From assembly GCF_040436345.1 (NCBI RefSeq), contig NC_133237.1:21829749-21893748 (forward strand): 64,000 bases of DNA, written 5' to 3'. The DNA comes from Pagrus major. Lineage: Eukaryota > Chordata > Actinopteri > Spariformes > Sparidae. Of this stretch, positions 23,950 to 35,200 are shown in pieces. How positions within the stretch are numbered: the first letter of the stretch is position 1; the number at the start of each line of letters is the position of its first letter. The notes under the pieces were generated by a model. It made no database searches and was not told where the DNA came from. It saw only the letters and a program-made list of their open reading frames with translations. A program made the translations under genes and the position numbers.

Positions 23950-24775
23950 TGATACCATCTGACGGTGGAGGTTTAAAATGATGCATTATCGCCAACTATT
24001 GAATTCTGTGAAACATCTCCAAATGTTTATGAAGGAAATTGAGCAACACATACAATATAAAGAAAAAAAAGCAGTAAAAACAATGAATGTCTGCAATATG
24101 TGTGATATTTTAGGTGTTTTTCTTTTACTCTTGCATCTTTGTCTCTTTTTTATTTTCTTTTATTATTCTGTTAAATGTGTTTCTTTATGTTGTCTTCTTC
24201 TGTTTGTCAGTGGTTCTGATCTTTCTCTCCTAATGCTTTATCTTTATGTTAAACAGGTTGTTACTGTTTGCTGACTATTTGATATAAAGTATTAAAAAAA
24301 GGGAAAAAAAAGAAAAGAAAAGAAAAGAAACACCTCCAACCATGACAAATTAAAATGTAATACATAAAACATAATAGATCTCCCTTTAGTAATTTTTAGG
24401 GACAAATCAGCATAGCCTACTTCATAGCTATCTGTGTGTCTACTTCAGCAGAGGGCTCCCTTTTATTGGCATTAGAATAATTTGTCAGCCAGTTCCACTT
24501 CCCTAATTGTGTGAATCTGAAATTTGTGGCAGAAAAAAATGATTAATAGCCCAAAAACATTAGCAAACATGCAGGCTGCACAGTTTCAGCTGAGTTTCCC
24601 CACATTGATGGACTCATATCTGAATCACTCAGCTCTTTCTGATGTCTTGAAAACGAAGAGTGATTTTGTAACTCTCCTTGGCTTACTGCTTTAAAGTATA
24701 ACAGATGTTACTGTTAATTTGATGTGCTTTTCCTATCTTCACCATGGTTTTAGGGTTCTTTTCATCCTATGCAGG
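23950..24775. other. Intergenic DNA between ubfd1 and the MFSD11-like gene, no gene seen
   Basis: Low-complexity AT-rich sequence including an (AAAAG)n tract at 24,304-24,330. The 98-codon open frame at 23,978-24,274 is Leu/Phe/Cys-rich because the DNA is T-rich; it shows no domain. Confidence 0.5.
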
Positions 24776-24779
24776 CACA

Positions 24780-25665
24780 CAGTGGTGGAGGAAGCATTCA
24801 CATCATTTACCAAATTAAAGCTAAATTGGAAATTCTGCTCATGTGAACGTTTGAAATGAAAAACAGTGTTTAGATTTCGTACATTTTTCATTGGTGTCAG
24901 ATTATTTATAACTTAATGGTGATAAAACTTTATATATATGGCACTTTTCTAAACCTAGGTTATGAAGACGGCAACTTTACATCAACAACAATATAGACTT
25001 TTATAATGAAGAAATGTATTTAGCCTTTATTTAACCAGTTTTACATCACAGATCTCTTTAACAAGGGAGACCTGGCCAAGAGTTACAACAACATATTAAC
25101 AGAAAAATAATCAGATAAAACATTTGCACACAGACAACCTGGACTCAATTGATGCACCACAGTTTTAAAGCTGTTCATTGGTACAGTATTATAAGTTTAA
25201 GTTCAGTCTGTAGATTGTTCCTATTAGCTGGTGCCGAAAACCTAAAAGCTTTTTTCCCCCCAATTCAGTTTTGACTTTGGGAACAACAAACTGCAAAGCG
25301 TCAAAAGAACGAAGACTGTGAAGTTTCAAGTTTAAAAGAGAAGATAGATAAATAGGGAGTTTGCTAAGAACGTCTTTGTAAATAAAAACATACATCCACC
25401 TAAAGCAGAATAAATATGATATACAGCAGTTCTTACCCACTAATCACCAAATTTGGAGATACATGGTTTTCAATGGGAAAGAAAATTGTAATCTGAAAAG
25501 TAACTAGTAACTGAAGCTGTCAAATGTAGTGGAGTAAAATGCAGCCTGTAGATGTAGTGGAGTAGAAGTGTAAAGTTGCATAAATTGGAAATACTTGAGT
25601 AAAGTACAAACCTCATATTTGTAGCCAACATTACTTGAGTAAAAGTACTTAGTTACATTCTATCC
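24780..25665. mobile_element. High-copy teleost repeat split by a LINE-like insertion
   Basis: AGTGGTGGAGGAAGCATTCA at 24,782 and GAGTAAAAGTACTTAGTTAC at 25,638 are the two ends of a repeat I recognise as abundant in fish (usually AGTGGTGGAAGAAGTATTCA ... GTACTTAGTTACTTTCCACC). Between them, 25,020-25,440 starts CTTTATTTAACCAG and contains AAGGGAGACCTGGCCAAGA, the end of a different repeat, so it was probably inserted into the first. Confidence 0.55.
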
Positions 25666-26031
25666 CTTCAGGCTTGTGTAATTATGGGTCCCATGAGCTT
25701 GGTCATGAAATATAAACACACACAATAAACAATAAAACATAGTGAGAGAGTGACCTCATCCTCCCTCAGTGATGTAATCCCTCTTTGTCAGAGGAGCGTT
25801 TCCCTGTTCATGGTGGGAATGATCCTCCTGGTTACCTCTGGAAGGCAGCACAGCGAGATGAGCGTGAATTAACAGGAGAAGAAGAAGAGCAAGAAGCTGC
25901 GGGAGGACAACCATGACGGAGAAATCGAAGAAGAGAAAGGAAGAACGAAAAAAATTAGTTCTAATAAAAGTCACAAGTAGTCATGCGTGCGTGGTGTGAC
26001 AGGAGGGAAGTGGCCTTATAACAGCACTACA

Positions 26032-26069
26032 GTGTGTGTGTGTGTGTGTGTGTGTCTGTGTGCGTGTGT
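26032..26069. repeat. (GT)n microsatellite
   Basis: GT repeat with CT and CG interruptions, about 170 bp upstream of the MFSD11-like start codon, in or near its promoter. Confidence 0.9.
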
Positions 26070-26239
26070 CCCGCACTGTCTGCGCCTCGAACTGGAACCG
26101 AACTGTTAGAAAGTCAACTTTGTGATGATGGATCTGTCCGAGCGTGTCATGGATCCGTGCGGGACTCTCTCTTAGACTTTCTGTAGCTCGGAACAACTTT
26201 AAACGTGAGGTGTGTTGTTGGGACGAGCAGGGAAACGCC

Positions 26240-29200
26240 ATGGCTGACAGAAGGAGTTTCAACGTTGTGATTTTGGGTTTGGGGTTTCTGTTTATTTTCA
26301 CCGCCTTCACCACCTGTGGGAACATTGAGGTAAGTTAAACTCTGTGACCTCATATCAGCGATTCATAAGACTGTGAGTCACTTTTGTTTGTTTTTATAGT
26401 TTTTTTGTAATGGATTGAAGAGACTTCCTGCCTCTCAGCTCATTAAAAATTCAAAGATAATCCCATGCTGCTGTTACAAACATCTGGTATTTGTTATATG
26501 CTTTTATAATATATAACAACGCAGCCGAATTATTATGGAGTTAGTGTTATCATCATTTCATGTCCACTTTTGTGTGTTTGTGTAATTTATACAGAGGAAT
26601 TAGCAAATAAAAATTAAATTGAGCTTTTTTTGGCGCACATTTTGTCATTAAAAATTCAAAGATCCATGCTGCTGCTACACACATCTGTTATATGCTATTA
26701 TAATTATATAACAACGCAGCCGAATTATTATGGAGTTAATGTTATCATCATTTCATGTCCACTTTTGTGTGTTTGTATAATTTATACAGAAGAATTAGCA
26801 AATAAAAATTAAATTGTGCCTTTTTTGGATCACATTTTGTCATTAAAAATTCATCCAACAATCCAGCTGCAGATGTCTAATTGGCATTAGCCGAATTTTT
26901 ATGGATTCAATGTTGACATCATTACATTTCCACTTTTATGTATTTGTGTAATACTTTCTGAAGAACTGCTAAATCAAAAAATAAATTCGTGCTTTTTTGG
27001 CGCACATTTTGTGAAAAGATGTGTAATGGGTAGGAAACAGGCCAATCGGAGACGTTAGTCAGGCGCACCTCGTGTTTCCAATTTTCTTCAATGGTCAGTG
27101 AAATTATCAAACCTGATGAATGACTTGAGGACCTAATTATGAGCCACTCTGTCTGGTCTAACCCTGTGCCTCACAGAGTTTTATGTTTTATCTTACTTTC
27201 AGCAAACTGTGGTGAAAAGTCTGCAGAATGATACTTTCAGTGGCAGCGGGTACAACAGGTAGGTCGTGCAAGTTCACAGCTCACGATGGAGAAAAGAAAT
27301 GTTACAGCTATAATAATAATAATTCTCTTTGCCTCTTTTACAGTCTTGGCATCATCTATGGGGTGTTTTCGTTCTCCAATTTACTTGCACCAACAGTCGT
27401 TACTGTAATTGGACCAAAAATGACCATGTTTTTCAGTGGCCTACTTTACAGGTAAACATGGACATGGTGATTATATACAAGATGCTGCTGAAGCTGAGAC
27501 TTGTTGTTCATTGCTGTTCTACATGTTTCTGTCCAGTGGCTACATCGCTGTGTTCATCATCCCTTCAACATGGGCCTTTTACTTCACCTCTGTGCTGATC
27601 GGCATCGGAGCAGCCAGTGAGTTCCCCTCCCATGGATTTTACTGTAACATCAGATGTCGAATTGTTTTTATATGTTTGCACTAGCAGGATTGTATAATCA
27701 AAAAATGTGTGACAAAACAGCATTATAGTGACGCACTGTAGTGCTGCTGAGATGCTCTGGCCTTCAACTCTTGTTCCCCAGATGTAAGAAAACATGTTTG
27801 TTTAGTACGGACTCCAACAAACGTCACATCATCGTGATTTTAACAGGTTTTTTCAGTGAAGATGACACAAAAATGATCATTCCCACTAATCTTGAATCAT
27901 ATCATAATTGCAATATGATTTTTATTTTTTGTGCAGCTCTGACTTTGAGATAACCTCAGAAGGAGGTGATAAGTTGAGTTTTACGGTACTGTAACAGTGT
28001 CCAGGCAAATTCCCAAATCAGAGCAAATTGCAGTCATTTAACATGTTGATGAAGGTTCTCAGTCATCCAGGTCACAGTAATTCTAAGTGCTGTATCGTAG
28101 GCAACTGGACTTTGTGTGGACACTTGTAAGGACACTCCCACACAGAGTTTAAAAGCCTGCAACTCCCCTCCGGTTAGTAAGAACTGAGGAGGCCTCTTGG
28201 ATGAGAGGTGAAACTGAAACACGTCCAGTTGCCGATGATCCAGCACGTACAAATACAGTCATTTAAGACGACTCTCTTTTGGTTCCAGTGCTTCGTTTAT
28301 TTTCAATAACTCTGTCTGTGATGCAGACCTGGAACTTGGTAATGATGTCATGATTGATTAAAGGGTAGCTCCACCAATTTTACTCATTAAATTGTGTTTA
28401 CAGGTGAAAAAATAAGTATAAAGCCTTTTGTGGCTCCAGAGGAAGCAGCATGTAATCTGATGAATTGCCTCCAGTGACGTCACTCAGTGGTTGTATTGTG
28501 GGTAATGTAGGCACCAGGTTTTTAAAAGCAGTCCACTGGATCAGCATTGAACTCCTTTTGACTCATTATGGACAGTTCAGTTCTTCTTCCTTTCAAAACC
28601 GGGTGCCTACATTACCCACAATGCAACTAACTTCCTCTGGAGTTACAAAAGGCTTCATACATTACTTTTTCCACATATGCAGTAGTACTCCCCAAGACCT
28701 GTAAACACACTTTATTGTGTAAAATTGGCAGAGTTGCCCTTTAATTGAGATCTTTTATTTTGTAATATTAGTTAAATGATGTCTCCAATTTAACAGGATA
28801 TGTAGAGTTTCATTTGTTTCTTTTTTTTGCTTACACTACAGATTTTTCATAATGGATTAATCTTGTCTTTTTTTTTTTTCAAATGAATTAATTTTGAGTA
28901 TTAAATTGGGTGAAAAATGCTCATTATAATTCTCCAGAGCTGAAGGAGACGTCTTCAAATGTCTTGTTTTGTCCAACCAACGCTCCAAAACCCCAAACTG
29001 GCATATAAAACAAAGAAAAGCATCAAATCCAATTCAAATTTTACAAGTTGAAACCAGGAAAATGTTTAGAATTTATGCTTGAAAAATGTCAGAAAGAAAT
29101 AATTCATTATCAAAAACAGTTTATAAGAATAATAAGTTCCTGTCGGTCAACTAATTGATTAATCAACTAATTGTTTCAGTTGTAGTTTACAGTTGATTTA

Positions 29201-32200
29201 TGTCAGATTTTTGGTCAGAAACAGTGTGTAAACAATAGCTCAAGAGACTGAGGCACATGAATACTTCCCCTCTTGGTTTTTGCAGCCTTTGCAACCTCAG
29301 TTTTTGTGTTCAAATCCAAATAATGTTTAATCATGCATACAGGGATTATCATGACTGGGTCGTGCTGACACGCATAAATGTTATATCCCAAATTAGACCT
29401 TAAAATGGTTTAGGAGCGGTGTCTGTAAATAGTCTGCGGCACTTTGAGCCGTCTCAGAGATACTAAGAAAACAGGCATTTACTGGCTGTTTTTAATGCAG
29501 CGTCAAGTCACCGAGATGTGATGCATTTTGATCTTGTCCCAGAGCTGCTCACACAGAAAGATCATTTCTCACTTCATGCAGCCAATTAACTGACTGGTTA
29601 ATTTTTTTCCCTCCTCAAATCACCTCTCTAACTCACTTTCCCACAGTGCTCTGGACAGCTCAAGGACACTTTCTGGTGGAAAACTCAGAGGCTTCCACCA
29701 TCAACAGGAACACAGGGGTGTTCTGGGCTCTCCTACAGTGCAGGTATGCAGCTACTGACACACTAACAGACTCCGGTCCTTCAGTCACTTCAGCTGTGAT
29801 AGATGCAGCCCCCGAAACCATCCCCTCCATGCATTACTTCATTTAAAATTTAAAGGTTCATTAATCCACACTGCTTTTTAATACTCTAAGAATAATTTAA
29901 CTCTGACCTTTAGTGAATAAAATTTAATTTGAGAATATAAAAATCCTCCTAGTCTGCATTAGACCAAGGTTATACCACTGTGTTACCTCTTCTAGTCATT
30001 ACACAATTCATAACCATGTTTTTCATGCTTGTTTTCTCTTTTTCTTTGATGCAACTATTGCAGTTGATGTCGGATATAATTACGCCGCAGCAGCCAAAAT
30101 GCTGCCCGATCTGTATTTTTAGCCTGACAGGATATTACTGTGTGCTTTATTTAAAAAAAAAAACCCCAAAAAACAAATTGTCATCCATCAAAACATAACA
30201 ACACCAAAGCCTCTTACAACAGAGTTCTGCAGGTGAGCAATTTTGGCCTTTTCATCTCTCGCCGTTCTTACGCGTTGGCTCGGACAACTAATTTGTGTTT
30301 GTTAAAATATGCAAATTGATTTTTGTATAATAATTACACTGGCTGTCACCTGTGCCAAAGCTCACAACAGGGCAATGCTAATCTGACTCTGCAGTGGTGA
30401 TCCCTGCCCCAGTAAACTCTGAATCAGCTCTTCCCAGCCTGCAAACACGCACAGGGACCGCAGTTATTTTTCAGAAATAACCCCTGTTATCCCTCACTGA
30501 GACTTTGGGATAACCTAATTGCTCATCTACATTTTTTAGTTTAGGTGATATCTATTTAAAGGCAGAAATAGACCGTGGTATTTTAAAGGAGGGCACTGTT
30601 CACCATGAAAGGAAAATAAACAGCTGCATGAAAAAATAAAAGAAGCATCTTCAGAGGCAGAGATGCAGATTATTGTGTTTAGAGAGTTGCTGTTTGATCC
30701 AACCTCCAAAAAGTCTTTCTTGTTTGCTTCTGCTGTCTGTCAAACATGATTTCTCTGATGACATTACAGGCAGACGTGTATAGCAGAGTGTTTAGACAGT
30801 GATTGACCTAATGGGCGCTCTTAATTAAAGGTCAAAAACTGTGAAAGCCCCGGAGTCCTACACCAGAGCTTTGATTGACATGAGATGTGCAGGACAAAAC
30901 AAATCGCACAGGCAATGCAGTACAATTAACTGTTAGACTGAAACCTGAATGTGTCAGTAGAAAGTGAAGAAATAACAGTTTTGACATTATGACGTCGGTG
31001 TCTGGTGTTGCAGAGATGTCTACTGAGGTTAGCATGCTAACCAGCTAGCCCTGGTCCAAAGCTCCTGTGCTAGTTGTGTAAACATCAACACACTCCTGGA
31101 TCTCCAAGCTCCCAGTCCAGACCACTAGCTGCACAGCTAACTGAGCTAATGGCAGCTACAGGTATCAGCAGTTAGCGATTACTCCAGTCAGTTTTTCTTC
31201 CTGTCTTAACATCAACATTCTCTCTAAAACACAGAATGGGGGCACGGTTAGTAGTCATACGTAGTTATTACCATCGTAACCAGACTGCCCTTCTGGCAAT
31301 ATCAACATCACTAGCATGGATTAGCAATAGCATCGATATTAGCATGGACAAGCAGCATAAATATTAGCAGGGATAGTGATAGCTGTCAGTCAAACAGAAG
31401 TTCTTATGAAACGTCATAAAAACACCAGATTACACTGGAGGGGGGCTTTAAAGAGCAAACGGAGCTATCGGACAGGGGGTGAATAGAGGTGCTGCAGCAA
31501 TGGACACTATCAACAATGTGAGAAATGTTAATGTTGTGTTTTTGTCATATACTCACTTGACTGAGCCATTTTATCTTGTTTACAGCATGCTGTTTGGCAA
31601 TCTTTACATTTACTTTGACTGGAATGGACGAACAGAGATATCAGGTAGAGTTCAACTTCATTAAGAACTGTCACGAGTATAATAGCAAAATCCAGCGTGA
31701 TGATGAAAGCAAAATATCAAGAGGATTATGGGACTGCTGGGTTCTTCTGAATACACTCTAGCTTAATGCTGTTAATGTATCTTGTGTATTTTAATTAAGC
31801 GGTTTATTTTAATCTTCCTCTCTCAGACGGCAGCAGGAAAAACATTTTTCTGTCCCTGTTGGTCGCCTCCGTTCTCGGCACGCTCAGCTTCCTGGTGTTG
31901 AGAAAGAGCCATCATGACGAGGAGATGCTCTCTGAAGAGGAAGGGCAGTCGCTGCTCTCGACTCGCATGATGTAAATAAATATCTTTTTAAGAAATTATG
32001 TGTATGTTTTCAACCGTAGCCTCACAAAGCCACTGAGAATATATAAAAATGTCTGAGCATGAACCTCTAGTGATGAATATAAAGTGAGATAATGGACTGT
32101 GGTTTCTGCTAAATATACAAATAACCCTTCTACTAGCGAACTCGAATGAACTTATTTTATTAGAGCGAACATGACAAAAACAGGATTAATTTTACCTTTA

Positions 32201-35200
32201 GACCGCACCACCTCAGAAATGATTGCTTTTCAAACAACCTACCTTGACTTTTCTCAAGGGTTTTCAAAATGGCTTCCCGCTGCAGCTCTGAGTTTTAAAC
32301 TACACAAAAATTGACTCTGACCGTTTTTCTCCAGATCACTGAAATTTTCGACAGCCGTGCCTTATCATCGCACTTTATACAAGGAGGGTGCAATCAGGCA
32401 GATTTGGGGGCAGCTGTTGAGAGCGACAGTGACAGCAGCTAGAGACCCTAAAATCTCCTGGCACAACCCTCAACTTTATTTCAGACATCTTTCAATTTTT
32501 CTGACTTTAATCGACTCAAATCACACGATGAAATAATACGAAAAGTACGGCTGGCTTGAGAGACGACTGAAAGTCACGGAAGAATGACAAGGCCATCGAG
32601 GACAGTAACAAAAATTGACTAATGAGTGATGAGACTGAAATTAGATCATGTGCAATCTCGTGAGACTGCTAAATCCTTTTCTCTTAGCCCGTTTCTGTCT
32701 GTTTTTCTGGCAGCAGATTGTGTTTACAAACTGTTTTGGTATCTCAGAGACGCAGGTATTTGATCTTTGCTTATTGGCTGAGTTTGACTGTCTGCATGAT
32801 TCCAACAGCATAACAAGGAAACCTGCAGGGAGCCATCATTTACTGAGAAAAACACTTTTTCCACAGTGTGCTGGGATTTACAGGAATCTTTTATGCAGCT
32901 AAAGTCTCTTTGATTTGTAAATTACTTCACCTGTTCTTCCCTGGAAGGAAGTGATATTATTGTTTGTGTGTGCAGAGTATTTCTATTGATTAACTTCAGC
33001 TTTGAGGAAGTTGAAATCGATTTGTTTTTCTGTTGTTCAGGTACAAGCACAGAGCAAACACCGCCGTGCAGGATGCCAAGTCAGAATTCCGTAAGTTTCA
33101 TCAGTGCTTTTGGAGAAACTCACCAGACCGTATATCCCCTGTTCTGTTGAAGTAATACTTTGAATATGCTCGTTCACACTTTGCTCATGAATCTGCTTAT
33201 TTGCTCATTTATCTAATTAACCTCAGGTAGTAACAAGACTAATAGTGTCTCCCTAATCCGTACTCGATCTTAGCGGGTTTTCATTTTTTTCATCGTGTTC
33301 ACACTGGAAAAGTGACAAATTGAATTATACTCCAGCCACACAGCATGCATACTAAATACAATCGATTTCTGAGCGTGCTGTTGGTGGCACATTGTTCTCC
33401 CATGATGCAATGCATGAAGTAAATGAAGGTTCTGCTCTCAGCTGGGAGAAGTTAAAATAAATCGAGTGCTGGGAAGACAACGAAAAAATGTAATTATGTA
33501 AAATCACAGTAAACGCATTTTAGTTTAACTGGCAGTGAAATTCAGAAGACGCTGTTTTTATCACATGTATTTTAGAAAATTAAAAATTAAAATTGATTTC
33601 CTTGTAAACTGCTGTTAAAACAATATAAAACCTCTACTCCAAAAAAGTTGGAACTGTGTAAAATATAAATAAAACAGAATTTGCTCATCATTTTCTGACA
33701 TAGACTCTATTGAAAACAATAGAAAGACAATATATTGAATGTTAATTACTTTTTGTAATTATTATTTTTTCTTTATATATTGTAAATACTATATGCTTAC
33801 TTTGAATTTGAGACGGGTCAGCAAAGGTGTGGAATGCTTCAAAAACGACTGTTTGGACTTACGATTTGGTTTGAGAGGGACATCCTGGAAAGGCTCAGTC
33901 CTTCACAAGCAGAGGTGGGGCAAAGTTCACCACATGTTTGTATAAAGCAGCGCTGCCCAAACTTTTGAGTTTGATCTAAATTGATTTCTCTGCTGTGTTT
34001 ATGAGCAGGTGAAAAAATATATTGATAGTTCCTTAAATGTGTCTCTGCCTGCTGTGGTTAGATTAAGAAAAAAAATAATAATTAGGGATCATGCATATTA
34101 AAAGAGCATCTTTACCTCACAAAAATACAACGATTCATATTATGTCATTTTATTTTTTTTATTAGAAACATCTGGCGAGCCAAATCAAATCTTATGGCGG
34201 GCCTCAAGCTAGCAACTTACCCCACTGTGGGCAGCCCTGGTATGAAGGACGTTAGTAGGTGGATTACAGGAACACAACAAATGTCTTCAGTAAAAAGATT
34301 GTTGCAGATGATTTCATTCTGTTTTTATTTACATTTACACAGCGTCCATGTTAATATTTGCCAATTAGCACAAAACACAAAGTACATGTGAGGATGATGG
34401 AAATGTCATAAACGCAGGTACATAATTTCGCAGCAGTCCCGCCAACAGCTCTTGAGACATTTCAACTAGTGGTAGTGCTCATTAAAGCCTTCAGGATTCA
34501 TCAAGTTCATTCAAAAGTTTGAGGATCACCACAGTCAGTAGGGTTCCTCCTCTGGGATCGCATTTGAATCTGAACCAAAGTACTGGCCCGACTGACAGAC
34601 TTTGCTGCTTGCGTATTTTCCTTGGAGTGTAAATTCGTGTCATCTGAGGTACACGCTTTTCACATTCGATATAAAAAAGACAGAAAAAGGCACTCAAGAT
34701 CTTCCAGAAATGTGTGTTATTTTCATTTTCTTTCCCAGTTGTTTGGCATGCTGCAGGTCACCTGTAGTTGTTCACACTTCACTACTCTCAGCCTGAAACA
34801 AGCAGGCAGTTTTGTTTTTCTTCAAGTGAAAATTGCTTTCACCTGGATAAAACTCTTGCAGCATTACAACCGAGTACACGAAAACCGCCTGTGCTCAACT
34901 TTTATTTCAGATCATATCTCTCTTTGTCAACAGGAGGCTCTGCTGCTCTCTTGCCTGCCGGCAGTGCAGCCTGGAGTTGTTGGGATGATCAGATCGCTCT
35001 TTGTCTCGCTTCTATCTTGTGTGCATGTAAACTTGTGTACACCTGCCTTAAAGGTTTCGGGTTTATCGAAAAATGCACGCTGATTTATGTCAACAAGGGC
35101 AAACCAGGCTGGTGGGATTCCTTTTTTTAAAAGTTGAACTTCCCCTAACTGCCTGAGTGAAATTCTCTCCCGGGTGCTTTTTCACCTGCATTTAAATGTG

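Noticed and set aside
23978-24274. 98-codon hydrophobic open frame upstream of the MFSD11-like gene
   Set aside because: The Leu/Phe/Cys content comes from T-rich DNA; no domain, and a low-complexity (AAAAG)n tract follows.
34622-35083. 153-codon open frame on the + strand inside the MFSD11-like gene
   Set aside because: It sits within intron 8 with no family resemblance, and a second long frame overlaps it at 34,768-35,130, as expected from chance in a low-stop stretch.
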